Shown here: positions 17,001-25,820 of the stretch, piece after piece
Numbering within the stretch: position 1 is the stretch's first letter
Layout of the letters: every line of letters begins with the position of its first letter
Origin: G038396625 sp038396625
GTDB lineage: Bacteria; Bacillota; Clostridia; Peptostreptococcales; Thermotaleaceae
Length of the DNA: 64,000 nt
Direction: 5' to 3'
Assembly: GCA_038396625.1 (NCBI GenBank)
Contig: CP121688.1
Coordinates: forward strand, 1,488,001 to 1,552,000
Notes under the pieces: generated by a model
What the model was told of the DNA's origin: nothing
The model's database searches: none
What the model saw: only the letters and a program-made list of their open reading frames with translations
Program-made: the position numbers and the translations under genes

Positions 17001-17003
17001 AGA

Positions 17004-17043
17004 ATAAGACCAACGGCTTTTGTAGCTGTTGGTCTTATGTTTT
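17004..17043 (+). terminator. Intrinsic terminator of hpt
   Basis: An 11-bp stem ATAAGACCAAC/GTTGGTCTTAT with a 13-nt loop is followed by GTTTTG. Confidence 0.75.
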
Positions 17044-17481
17044 GAAGTGAAAATGATAACGAATGAAAATTTATTAGACAATAAAGATAGTTCGAAAATA
17101 TGAACTGAAGTTCGTTATGTCGGAGTAATCCTAGAAAGCTTGCAAATCCCTATTTTAAAAAGATTGTTGTACCTATATTATTATGCGGAAAAATAAAATT
17201 AGTTCAAATATACGGACTCGATAAAATATTTCTGATAGATGCATTAGTGAATATCCAATCTTAAAATTCACCAAGAAATAAATATTTAAGATAATATTGA
17301 AAACCCATATAGCAGTAGGTATTCAAATTGCAATGTTTAGGAGAAAAAAACCCGATAATTCCTTTATTGATAGCTTTGACAATAAAACCTTATCACAGAC
17401 ATATAAAATGCGGCATGAAAATTGCAATAGTATCATGATAGAATAAGTTAATTGCAATTTAGAATATGAGGAGATGAAATA
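17041..17481 (+). other. Non-coding 440-bp region with three AATTGCAAT sites upstream of lysA
   Basis: No credible gene is present. The motif AATTGCAAT occurs at 17326-17334, 17420-17428 and 17450-17458, the last within the near-palindrome AATTGCAATT. A TTGACA at 17376-17381 has no well-spaced -10. The sites flank the lysA start and may be operators. No lysine riboswitch features were found in this region. Confidence 0.4.
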
Positions 17482-18765
17482 ATGGAAAAGACAAATAGAA
17501 GTGAGAGTCGATTATATTTTGGTGGATGTGATACAGTAAAATTGGTTAAAACCTATGGAACCCCTCTTTATGTGATGTCTGAAGAATATATTATGGATCG
17601 TTGTGAAGAAATCAATAAAGATTTTATAAGGAAATATGAAAATACAAAAGCAGTTTATGCAAGCAAAGCGTTTTTAACTTTAGAAATGTGTAGAATTATT
17701 GAAAGAGAAGGATTAGGAATGGATGTGGTCTCTGGAGGAGAACTATATACAGCAATCAAAGCAGGATTTCCTATGGAAAAGATCATTTTTCATGGAAACA
17801 ACAAGACTTTAGATGAAATAGAAATGGCTGTAAAAAATGATGTAGGTAGATTTGTGGTAGACAATTTATATGAACTAGATATGCTAAATCATGTGGCGGA
17901 GATATTAGGGAAAAAAGTGAAAATTTTGTTTAGAATCACACCGGGAGTGGATAGTCATACCCATAAGTACATCAGTACAGGACAAATAGATTCTAAATTT
18001 GGTATTCCTTTACAAGAAAACATGATCAATTGTGGGATTGAAAAGGCTTTGAACGCTTCTAATATTGAACTAATGGGATTTCATTTTCATGTAGGCTCTC
18101 AATTATTAGATAATACCTCCCACATAAAAGCTGTAAAAATACTGGCAAAATTGATGAAAGATGTGAAAGACCAATTAGGATTTATTACGCAGGAGTTAAA
18201 TACAGGAGGAGGATTTGGGATATATTACGCAGAAGGAGATCAACCAAAGCCTTTATGCTACTTTACAGATGCAATTATGGATACTCTTGGGGAAGCATGT
18301 GACCATTATCATCTTGATAGGCCTACTGTCATCATAGAACCAGGAAGATGGATTGTGGGGGAAGCTGGTATTACTTTATATACTGTGGGATCGATTAAAT
18401 CAATACCTGGAGTAAGAACCTATGTAGGAATTGATGGAGGAATGCCTGATAATCCTAGGCCTGCATTATATAGTGCAAAATATGAAGCGGTAGTGGCCAA
18501 TAAGATGGATCAGCCTAAAAATCAACTAGTAACTGTAGCTGGAAAATGTTGTGAATCTGGAGATATCTTAAGGTATGACCTAGAAGTTCCTGAATTAGAT
18601 CATGGGGATATATTAGCGTTTAGGAGTACGGGAGCGTACAATTATTCTATGGCAAGTAACTACAACAAAATTCCGAAACCAGCAGTAGTTATGGTAAATC
18701 AAGGAAATCATAGAGTGATTGTAAAAAGAGAAACTTATGCAGATTTGATTAGAAATGAAATATAA
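17482..18765 (+). CDS. lysA: Diaminopimelate decarboxylase
   Basis: A 427-residue PLP-dependent fold-III decarboxylase catalysing the last step of lysine synthesis (meso-DAP to lysine). Motifs: the PLP lysine in VYASKAFLT (about residue 61), GLGMDVVSGGEL, FHGNNKT, GFHFHVGSQ, the phosphate-binding LNTGGGFGI, EPGRWIVG, and the substrate-loop GKCCESGDIL. Length and order are normal. GAGGAG lies upstream of the ATG. dapF follows 210 bp later; the remaining lysine genes are on the other strand about 5 kb away under a lysine riboswitch, so lysA seems to have separate control. Confidence 0.96.
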   Translation: MEKTNRSESRLYFGGCDTVKLVKTYGTPLYVMSEEYIMDRCEEINKDFIRKYENTKAVYASKAFLTLEMCRIIEREGLGMDVVSGGELYTAIKAGFPMEKIIFHGNNKTLDEIEMAVKNDVGRFVVDNLYELDMLNHVAEILGKKVKILFRITPGVDSHTHKYISTGQIDSKFGIPLQENMINCGIEKALNASNIELMGFHFHVGSQLLDNTSHIKAVKILAKLMKDVKDQLGFITQELNTGGGFGIYYAEGDQPKPLCYFTDAIMDTLGEACDHYHLDRPTVIIEPGRWIVGEAGITLYTVGSIKSIPGVRTYVGIDGGMPDNPRPALYSAKYEAVVANKMDQPKNQLVTVAGKCCESGDILRYDLEVPELDHGDILAFRSTGAYNYSMASNYNKIPKPAVVMVNQGNHRVIVKRETYADLIRNEI

Positions 18766-18975
18766 AATGGTATAAACCTCATCTACACAGAGGTTTAGAG
18801 ATGGACATCTTAAGTCTGAAGTGGGAACAAAAACAAACAACACTGCATATTTATAGAAAGAAGGAAAAATATCATAATAAACGGTTAAGAAATATGAAAA
18901 AACAGTACAAATACACAGCATAATGTAATACTATATTAATAGAGAAAGTGATATTGAAGACAAGGGGTGATAACA

Positions 18976-19809
18976 GTGCAGTTTGCAAAAATGGAGGCAT
19001 GTGGTAATGACTTTGTTTTGATTAATGGCCTCGTTTATAAAATTGATGATTATGGACAAATGGCCCTCAAAGTATGTGACCGACACTTTAGTGTAGGAGC
19101 AGATGGAATGATGGTTTGTGAAACAAGTGATAAAGCAGATATCAAAATGATTTATTATAACTCTGATGGGTCTAGAGGAGAAATGTGTGGGAATGGTATA
19201 AGATGTTTTGCTAAATTTGTTTATGAAAATGGAATTGTAAACAAAGATATTTTTACGGTAGATACTTTGGCAGGAATCAAAACACTATGGTTGAAAACAG
19301 AAAATAAAAAAGTAACATCTATAAAAGTAAATATGGGAAAAGCAGTATTCGATCCACAACACATTCCAGTAGATATAAACAAAGAAAAAATATTGGAAGA
19401 AGTGATTGAAGTGGATGGGGAAAGTATCACATTCTCCTCATTGCTAGTTGGGGTGCCCCATACAGTTATATTCGTAGATCGATTAGAAGAAGTGGATGTT
19501 AATAAAATAGGTAGAGAAATAGAGAAGCACATTATCTTTCCAAAAAAAACAAATGTAAATTTTATTGAAGTGATTAGCCGAGAAAAAATTAAAATCGCCA
19601 CATGGGAAAGGGGTGCCGGCAGAACCCTAGGTTGTGGAACGGGTTCTTGTGCTAGTGTGGTTATTGGCTATATGTTAGGAAAGTTAAGCGAACATGTAGA
19701 GGTTCAAACAGAAGGAGGCTTATTAGAAGTAGCATTACAACAGGGGAATGAAATATTTATGAAAGGAACTGCTTCTACAATTTGTGTTGGGGAATTTTAT
19801 AATTTATAA
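18976..19809 (+). CDS. dapF: Diaminopimelate epimerase
   Basis: A 277-residue cofactor-independent epimerase converting LL- to meso-diaminopimelate, for lysine and peptidoglycan. Both catalytic cysteines are in place: GEMCGNGIRC in the first half and TLGCGTGSCAS in the second. The N-terminus KMEACGNDFV corresponds to the usual KMHGLGNDF. The GTG at 18976 is preferred because the AGGGG at 18963-18967 is 8 nt upstream; another GTG at 18967 overlaps it. It lies between lysA and a symporter gene. Confidence 0.95.
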   Translation: MQFAKMEACGNDFVLINGLVYKIDDYGQMALKVCDRHFSVGADGMMVCETSDKADIKMIYYNSDGSRGEMCGNGIRCFAKFVYENGIVNKDIFTVDTLAGIKTLWLKTENKKVTSIKVNMGKAVFDPQHIPVDINKEKILEEVIEVDGESITFSSLLVGVPHTVIFVDRLEEVDVNKIGREIEKHIIFPKKTNVNFIEVISREKIKIATWERGAGRTLGCGTGSCASVVIGYMLGKLSEHVEVQTEGGLLEVALQQGNEIFMKGTASTICVGEFYNL

Positions 19810-19867
19810 TTCAATCTACTTTAATGATTAATGATTTTATAAATTTCTAAAAATAGGGGGTAGAAAA

Positions 19868-21121
19868 ATGGATAACATTAAAAAGCAAAGTTTATGGGAA
19901 GCCTATAGATTTCCTATCATATTATTAACAGGGATCGTATTAGGAAGTATTGCTGGAATTGTAATGGGAGAAAAAGCCAGTATCTTTAAACCTTTTGGGG
20001 ATATTTTCTTAAATGCTATGTTTACCATCGTTGTACCACTGGTTTTTGCCACGATTAGTAGTGCTGTATCCAATATGGCCAATTTAAAAAGACTTGGGAA
20101 GATATTAGGGAATTTATTTTTGGTGTTTGCAGTAACGGGTCTTATTGCTTCTATTATTATGATTGTAACCGTTAATATATTTCCACCAGCAGAAGGCGTT
20201 AATATTAAAATGAAAGCAGCTGAAGCCATAGAGCCATTTAAAACAGCTGATCAAGTAGTTGCTGCAGTGACAGTAAAGGATTTTCCTGACTTGATCTCTA
20301 GAAGAAATATGTTGCCGCTGATCGTATTTTCTATTTTCTTTGGACTCTGTGTAAGCATGTTAGGAGAAAAAGGAAAAGTCATTTCAAATGGACTCAATGT
20401 GTTATCAGAAGTGTTTTTAAAGATGGTATCCTTGTTAATGTACTATGCCCCCATAGGGTTAGGTGCTTATTTTGCATCTTTGGTAGGAGAGTTTGGGCCA
20501 GAACTATTGGGTTCCTATGCAAGAGCCATGGCCATTTATTATCCTATATGCATCATATATTTTTTTGTAGCATTTACTGCTTATACTTACTTTGCAGGAG
20601 GCGTAGAAGGTGTGAAAACATGCTTTAAAAATATTGTATCTCCTGCTGTAACTGCAGTAGCTACTCAAAGTAGTATTGCTACCCTACCAGTGAATCTAGA
20701 AGCAACCAAGAAAATGGGTGTTCCCAAAGATATTCGAGAAATTGTATTGCCAATAGGGGCCACCATGCATATGGACGGTACGTGTCTAAGTTCCATACTG
20801 AAAATATCCTTTATGTTTGGAATTTTTGATATACCTTTTGAAGGAATCGGTACTTATATTAGTGCCATTATACTATCTGTATTAGGCGGCGTGGTCATGT
20901 CAGGTGTTCCTGGAGGAGGATTAATAGGAGAAATGCTGATTGTCAATATGTATGGATTCCCAGCAGAAGCCTTTCCGATTATTGCAACCATTGGATACTT
21001 AGTAGATCCTCCTGCTACAATGATCAATGCTTCAGGAGATGCAGTAGCGTCTATGATGGTAACAAGATTGGTAGAAGGTAAAAATTGGATGAAGAAAAAA
21101 TTAGATGCTTTACAAGATTAG
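19868..21121 (+). CDS. Dicarboxylate/amino acid:cation symporter (DAACS family)
   Basis: A 417-residue polytopic membrane protein of the GltP/SstT/DctA family, importing acidic or neutral amino acids with Na+ or H+. Signature blocks are the serine-rich hairpin TQSSIATLPVNLEA, the LPIGATMHMDGTCL motif (family NMDGT region), the second hairpin VMSGVPGGGLIGE and the cation-site VDPPATMINASGDA. GGGGG precedes the ATG. Downstream genes encode a dipeptidase and a D-cysteine-desulfhydrase-like enzyme, so uptake of a cysteine- or serine-related amino acid is plausible; this is an inference. Confidence 0.9.
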   Translation: MDNIKKQSLWEAYRFPIILLTGIVLGSIAGIVMGEKASIFKPFGDIFLNAMFTIVVPLVFATISSAVSNMANLKRLGKILGNLFLVFAVTGLIASIIMIVTVNIFPPAEGVNIKMKAAEAIEPFKTADQVVAAVTVKDFPDLISRRNMLPLIVFSIFFGLCVSMLGEKGKVISNGLNVLSEVFLKMVSLLMYYAPIGLGAYFASLVGEFGPELLGSYARAMAIYYPICIIYFFVAFTAYTYFAGGVEGVKTCFKNIVSPAVTAVATQSSIATLPVNLEATKKMGVPKDIREIVLPIGATMHMDGTCLSSILKISFMFGIFDIPFEGIGTYISAIILSVLGGVVMSGVPGGGLIGEMLIVNMYGFPAEAFPIIATIGYLVDPPATMINASGDAVASMMVTRLVEGKNWMKKKLDALQD

Positions 21122-21237
21122 TAGGAGTTACATTGGTTTAAAAAAATCTAGTACGAGAAGGTGTATTGACTTTACTCCTTTATTATGAAATGATATTCTT
21201 TAAATAAACACTACCTATGTTTTTGTAGTCTATTTGG

Positions 21238-21286
21238 AAACTGTAGCGAAGCCATGTTGTTTTAGAGCATATCGCTACAGTTTTAC
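21238..21286 (+). terminator. Hairpin after the symporter gene
   Basis: A 12-bp perfect stem AAACTGTAGCGA/TCGCTACAGTTT with a 22-nt loop is followed by TTAC. It is a likely terminator between the symporter and the dipeptidase gene, meaning the latter may have its own promoter. Confidence 0.6.
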
Positions 21287-21329
21287 AGATGCAAGGGTTG
21301 TACTGATGTGAAAGAATGAAGGAGGCGCA

Positions 21330-22271
21330 ATGGTGAACATCATTGATCTACACTGCGATACCATTTTAAAACTAATGGAGGACAAAGAAAAATTAGAGCT
21401 GAAACAGAATCCATTTAGTGTGGATATTGAGAAATTAAGCAAGGCTTCTTCTTTAGCCCAGTTTTTTGCATTGTATATTGACTTAGAAGAAGCAAAAGAT
21501 CCTTTAGAATATTGCTTAGAAATGTTAGATAAATTTTATATAGAAATGGAAAAAAACAAGAATGAAATTAGGATCGCTAGAAATTATGAGGAAATGCTAG
21601 AACATTATAAACAAGGAAAGATTTCTGCATTTTTAACAATTGAAGAGGGCGGTGCGTTAAAGGGAGAGCTATACCATTTAAGAAACTTTTATAGACTCGG
21701 TGTAAGACTAATTACCTTGACATGGAACTATCCCAATGAGATTGGTTACCCCAATTGCACTGCAGAATTTACAAATAAAGGATTGACGGATTTCGGAAAA
21801 GAGGTAGTATGTGAAATGAATCGATTGGGGATGATGATTGATGTATCCCACTTGTCTGATCAAGGATTCTATGATGTTGCAAAAATATCTTCTAAACCCT
21901 TTGTAGCCTCCCATTCTAATGCTAGAACCATCAAAGATCACACAAGGAATCTTACGGATCCAATGATTGGAACTTTAGCAGACAAAGGAGGTATAATGGG
22001 GATCAACTTTGCAAAAGAGTTTTTGGGAGAGGCGTCAATAAGCAAAGTAGAAGATATGATACGTCATATTCAGTATATTCACAATCAAGGAGGCATTGAA
22101 GTGATTGCCTTAGGAACAGATTTTGATGGAATTAGCCCTGGGTTAGAGATTGAACATATGGGAGAGATGTATAAGTTGATAGATGCATTACAAAAGAGTG
22201 GCTTTTCAGAAGAAGATATTGAGAAAATTTGTTATAAAAATGCTTTAAGAGTCATAAAAGAGGTATTGTAG
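21330..22271 (+). CDS. Membrane dipeptidase (peptidase M19)
   Basis: A 313-residue TIM-barrel zinc dipeptidase of the renal dipeptidase family, cleaving L-X/D-X dipeptides such as Cys-Gly. Metal ligands are visible in IIDLHCDT (His-x-Asp), TIEEGG (Glu), IDVSHLSDQGF and ASHSNAR (the two His), and the late LGTDFDG. There is no signal peptide, so it is cytoplasmic despite the family name. GGAGG lies 4 nt before the ATG at 21330 and 7 nt before a GTG at 21333; either may be used. The D-cysteine-desulfhydrase-like gene follows after 24 bp. Confidence 0.92.
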   Translation: MVNIIDLHCDTILKLMEDKEKLELKQNPFSVDIEKLSKASSLAQFFALYIDLEEAKDPLEYCLEMLDKFYIEMEKNKNEIRIARNYEEMLEHYKQGKISAFLTIEEGGALKGELYHLRNFYRLGVRLITLTWNYPNEIGYPNCTAEFTNKGLTDFGKEVVCEMNRLGMMIDVSHLSDQGFYDVAKISSKPFVASHSNARTIKDHTRNLTDPMIGTLADKGGIMGINFAKEFLGEASISKVEDMIRHIQYIHNQGGIEVIALGTDFDGISPGLEIEHMGEMYKLIDALQKSGFSEEDIEKICYKNALRVIKEVL

Positions 22272-22295
22272 AAAAATATAAGGGGGCAAGGATAT

Positions 22296-23285
22296 ATGAT
22301 AAATTTACCTGAGAAAATTTCTCTAGCAAGCTTACCAACAAAAATAGAGAGGCTTGAAAGATTTTCTAAAAAACTGGGAGGTCCTCAAATCTACATTAAA
22401 CGAGATGACCAAACGGGAACAGAAATTTCGGGGAATAAGATTAGAAAGTTAGAATTTGCTGTCCAAGAAGCATTAGATCAAGGTTGCAATCTGTTGATTA
22501 CCTGTGGAGGAATTCAATCCAATCATGCAAGAGCTACAGCTGCTGTTGCTGCAAAAATGGGGATTGCTTCATGCTTGGTACTCAGAACCAATAAAGAAGA
22601 ACCTGTAGAAGGGAATTATTTTTTAGGCAAGGTATTAGGGGCACAAATACGATTTATCACATCAGAGGAATATAGTAATAGAAGAATAGAGATTATGGAA
22701 GAAATAGGGGAACAAATGAAAAAAGAAGGCTATAAGCCCTATATTATTCCTGAGGGTGCTTCTAATGGAATTGGTACTTTTGGTTATTATGAGGCAATGA
22801 AAGAAATTATGATGCAAGAAAAAGAAATGGGGATAAAATTTGATGCCATCGTTATGGCAGTTGGTTCAGGAGGAACCTATGCAGGATTATTACTTGCAAA
22901 CAAAGCAGTAAATCATCATGCGCAAATCTATGGCGTAAACGTCTGTGATGATGAAAATTATTTTAAAGATAGAATTCATGAGATATTACATGAAAGCTTT
23001 CAATACACCAATCTAGAGGTTGCGTTTTCTAAAGATGAAATACATATTTTGGATGGCTATGTGGGAAAAGGTTATGCCCAAAGTCGCCCTGAAGAACTGG
23101 ATTTTATTTATCAATTAGCTAAGGAAGAAGGCGTAATTTTAGATCCTGTTTATACAGGGAAGGCGATGTATGGCTTAGCACAAGAAATCAAAAAAGGAAC
23201 CTTTAAGCACTGTGAAAATATACTATTCATCCATACAGGAGGTTTGTTTGGATTGTTCCCGAAGAGGGATATGTTTTCCTTTTAA
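22296..23285 (+). CDS. D-cysteine desulfhydrase / ACC-deaminase-family PLP enzyme
   Basis: A 329-residue fold-II PLP enzyme. The PLP lysine is in SGNKIRKLEF (about residue 51), the substrate loop is CGGIQSNHARATAAVAA, and the phosphate cup is VGSGGTYAG. This pattern fits D-cysteine desulfhydrase (D-cysteine to pyruvate, sulfide and ammonia) better than 1-aminocyclopropane-1-carboxylate deaminase, but sequence alone cannot fully separate them. It shares an operon with the M19 dipeptidase, so a pathway releasing and degrading a D-amino acid is suggested. It ends at a bidirectional terminator. Confidence 0.85.
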   Translation: MINLPEKISLASLPTKIERLERFSKKLGGPQIYIKRDDQTGTEISGNKIRKLEFAVQEALDQGCNLLITCGGIQSNHARATAAVAAKMGIASCLVLRTNKEEPVEGNYFLGKVLGAQIRFITSEEYSNRRIEIMEEIGEQMKKEGYKPYIIPEGASNGIGTFGYYEAMKEIMMQEKEMGIKFDAIVMAVGSGGTYAGLLLANKAVNHHAQIYGVNVCDDENYFKDRIHEILHESFQYTNLEVAFSKDEIHILDGYVGKGYAQSRPEELDFIYQLAKEEGVILDPVYTGKAMYGLAQEIKKGTFKHCENILFIHTGGLFGLFPKRDMFSF

Positions 23286-23304
23286 ACTGCATGAAAAAAG
23301 AAAT

Positions 23305-23331
23305 AAAGCTGAAGCGAAGTGCTTCAGCTTT
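23305..23331. terminator. Bidirectional terminator
   Basis: An 11-bp perfect stem AAAGCTGAAGC/GCTTCAGCTTT with a GAAGT loop lies between the convergent genes ending at 23285 and 23340. Confidence 0.8.
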
Positions 23332-23339
23332 GATTATGT

Positions 23340-24077
23340 TTAACCTCTTAAATCTTCTAATAATTGGGTTTTATCTGCTGTTTTTTGGTCTTTTGCTTTG
23401 ATGATTTTAGCAGGTGAGCCTGCTACAACGCTGTCTGCAGGAACATCCTTTGTTACTACAGCTCCTGCAGCTACAACAGCATTTTTTCCCACTCTGACAC
23501 CTTCCAAAATGACGGCGTTTGCACCAATTACAACATTGTCTTCTACAATTACAGGTGTTGCACTAGGAGGTTCTAACACGCCAGCAATAACGGCACCAGC
23601 ACCTACATGCACGTTTTTGCCAATGGTTGCGCGAGCACCAAGTACTGCATTCATATCAATCATAGTGCCTTCTCCAATTTCTGATCCTATGTTAATAACT
23701 GCACCCATCATGATTACAGCATTTTTTCCAATTTGTACTCGATCCCTTATGATCGCACCAGGTTCGATTCTAGCTTGAATATTTTTAATATCTAACATGG
23801 GAATAGCAGAATTTCTTCGATCATTTTCGATGACAAAGTCTTCAATCACTTCCTTATGCATTGCTAGATAGTCGGCAATATCAGCATGTTCTCCAAACAG
23901 TATCCAAAAGCTTTCATGACCGAATTTTTTAATTTTATTCGTTGGAGCGTTTTGCAGATTGCCAGTAATATAAACTTTAACAGGTGTAGATTTTTTTGCT
24001 TCTTTAATGAAACGAGCAATTGCATAAGGGTCTGTAAGATCCATGTGTTCATTTGTTTTTCGCTTTTCTGTAGTCAT
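23340..24077 (-). CDS. dapH: Tetrahydrodipicolinate N-acetyltransferase
   Basis: A 245-residue acetyl-CoA-dependent left-handed beta-helix enzyme committing diaminopimelate synthesis to the acetylated route. The N-terminal alpha domain has DPYAIARFIKEAKKSTPVKV. Hexapeptide repeats run from about residue 85 to 210 (for example IGKNAVIMMGAVINIGSEIG), with VIAGVLEPPSATPV as the family loop. I prefer the ATG at 24077: AAGGA lies about 12 nt upstream, whereas an ATG at 24113, straight after dapB, has no site. It is the last gene of the lysine operon. Confidence 0.93.
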   Translation of the reverse strand: MTTEKRKTNEHMDLTDPYAIARFIKEAKKSTPVKVYITGNLQNAPTNKIKKFGHESFWILFGEHADIADYLAMHKEVIEDFVIENDRRNSAIPMLDIKNIQARIEPGAIIRDRVQIGKNAVIMMGAVINIGSEIGEGTMIDMNAVLGARATIGKNVHVGAGAVIAGVLEPPSATPVIVEDNVVIGANAVILEGVRVGKNAVVAAGAVVTKDVPADSVVAGSPAKIIKAKDQKTADKTQLLEDLRG

Positions 24078-24115
24078 TGGTAAAACCAGTCCTTTCACTT
24101 TATTTACATGCATGT

Positions 24116-24868
24116 TTATAGGATGTCATTCATATTATAAAAGCCTGTTGTTTGATTTGCTAAGAATCTTGCAGCTTTGATAGCACCTAAGGCAAAGATA
24201 TCTTTGGAAAGGGCTGTGTGCTTAATTTCTATAATTTCGTCGGGACCAGCAAAGATAACAGTATGTTCTCCAGCGATGGTACCACCACGAATGGCATGTA
24301 TTCCAATATCAGTATTTTTTCTTACGGCAGCTTTTCCATGCCTTCCATACACAAATTCTTTTCGATCTTCTACAACCTCATTAATACCATTGGCAATCAA
24401 GTAAGCAGTACCACTAGGAGCGTCAACTTTTTGATTATGATGTTTCTCGATGATTTCGATGTCAAAGGTATCCCCTAGAGCCTGTGTAGCTTTTTTGGCT
24501 AAACCTGTAAGGACGTTGATGCCTAGGGACATATTTCCTGTTTGAAATATTGGTATGGAATTGGATGCATCTAAAAGATTTTTAGAAATTTCTTCATCTA
24601 AGCCTGTGGTTGCTACAACCAAAGGCGTTTTTGTACATAAACAATAGGTTATTAGATCAGGCAGTGCACTATGATGAGAAAAATCAATGAGTACATCAGC
24701 CTTTTCTTTACAAGCAGAAGCATCAGCATATACGGGGAAAGGGTGTGCATATCCTTCAGCATTCTTATCAATTCCAGCTACAACAGATAAATCCTTTTGA
24801 TCAGCAGTTATTTTTGCTAGAACTTTGCCCATTTTTCCATTACAACCACTAATTATTATTTTAATCAA
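24116..24868 (-). CDS. dapB: 4-hydroxy-tetrahydrodipicolinate reductase
   Basis: A 250-residue NAD(P)H-dependent reductase, the second step of the diaminopimelate branch. It has the Rossmann motif ISGCNGKMG (res 7-15), the conserved EKHHNQKVDAPSGTA with the catalytic histidines and lysine, and IHAIRGGTIAGEH. The start codon is TTG, supported by AAAGGAGG 7 nt upstream. It lies between dapA and dapH with short spacers, as in an operon. Confidence 0.95.
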   Translation of the reverse strand: MIKIIISGCNGKMGKVLAKITADQKDLSVVAGIDKNAEGYAHPFPVYADASACKEKADVLIDFSHHSALPDLITYCLCTKTPLVVATTGLDEEISKNLLDASNSIPIFQTGNMSLGINVLTGLAKKATQALGDTFDIEIIEKHHNQKVDAPSGTAYLIANGINEVVEDRKEFVYGRHGKAAVRKNTDIGIHAIRGGTIAGEHTVIFAGPDEIIEIKHTALSKDIFALGAIKAARFLANQTTGFYNMNDIL

Positions 24869-24881
24869 AGAAATTCCTCCT

Positions 24882-25763
24882 TTATTTGAGTAAATGGCGC
24901 TCTGTCATTCTAGCTTTGAGGATATTTAAATTTACATCAGACATTTCTGTAAGTGGCAATCTTAATGGACCTACTTCAAAGGCCATAAGATTCAAGGCAG
25001 TTTTGACAGGAATAGGATTTACTTCAATAAATAGTGCATCAATCAAAGGCTTAAGTTGTAATTGTAAATCACAGGCGCCCTTTATATCCCCGTCAATAAA
25101 TTTTTTTACCATGTCATGGGTGTCTTTAGGAGCAATATTAGCTACTACAGAAATAACCCCTGAGCCTCTTAAAGACATTAAAGGCACAATCATATCATCA
25201 TTTCCTGAGTAAATATAAAAGTTCTCTGGAACAAGTCGTGCAATTTCTGCAACCTGTGCAATATTGCCACTGGCTTCTTTAACACCGCGAATATTAGGAT
25301 GTTTGGCCAACTCTGCTAAAGTGGCTGGATGCATATTCATTCCTGTTCTACCAGGAACATTGTAAACAATTATGGGAATTTTTACTGCATCTGCAATTGC
25401 GGTAAAGTGAGCGATTAAACCTTTTTGTGTTGCTTTGTTATAATAGGGAGTAATGACCAATAATCCAGCGGCTCCTACTTTTTCTGCATATTTACTCATT
25501 TCAATGGCATGAGCAGTACAGTTGCTTCCAGTTCCTGCAATAACTGGAATACGTCCATTGATTTTATCTACAGTAAATTTTATGGTTTCTTTTTGTTCTT
25601 CCTCGGTCATTGTAGATGCTTCACCTGTAGTTCCACAAATGACGATGGCATCTGTACCTTGCTCAACATGCCAGTTAAGCAGCTCCTCCAATTTGTTAAA
25701 ATTCACTTTTTCATCCATAAAAGGAGTAACAAGGGCAACCCCGGAACCGGTGAATAAACTCAT
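24882..25763 (-). CDS. dapA: 4-hydroxy-tetrahydrodipicolinate synthase
   Basis: A 293-residue TIM-barrel Schiff-base aldolase condensing pyruvate with aspartate semialdehyde. Visible are the GTTGEASTMTEEE block, the catalytic tyrosine in YYNKATQKGL, VYNVPGRTGMNM, the Schiff-base lysine in GVKEASGN (about residue 163), and YSGNDD. It ends 14 bp before dapB. Lysine feedback inhibition is common in the family but cannot be judged here; the gene lies downstream of a lysine riboswitch. Confidence 0.96.
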   Translation of the reverse strand: MSLFTGSGVALVTPFMDEKVNFNKLEELLNWHVEQGTDAIVICGTTGEASTMTEEEQKETIKFTVDKINGRIPVIAGTGSNCTAHAIEMSKYAEKVGAAGLLVITPYYNKATQKGLIAHFTAIADAVKIPIIVYNVPGRTGMNMHPATLAELAKHPNIRGVKEASGNIAQVAEIARLVPENFYIYSGNDDMIVPLMSLRGSGVISVVANIAPKDTHDMVKKFIDGDIKGACDLQLQLKPLIDALFIEVNPIPVKTALNLMAFEVGPLRLPLTEMSDVNLNILKARMTERHLLK

Positions 25764-25820
25764 AAATCAATCATCCCTTCCAAAATATTTTTAAAAGATA
25801 CATAATATATTCTATGTTTA

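Noticed and set aside
17041..17481. Possible second lysine riboswitch before lysA
   Set aside because: None of the conserved lysine-aptamer blocks seen at 27940-28150 are present.
18774..18796. Hairpin AAACCTC/GAGGTTT after lysA as a terminator
   Set aside because: The stem is short and has no T run after it, so termination there is doubtful.
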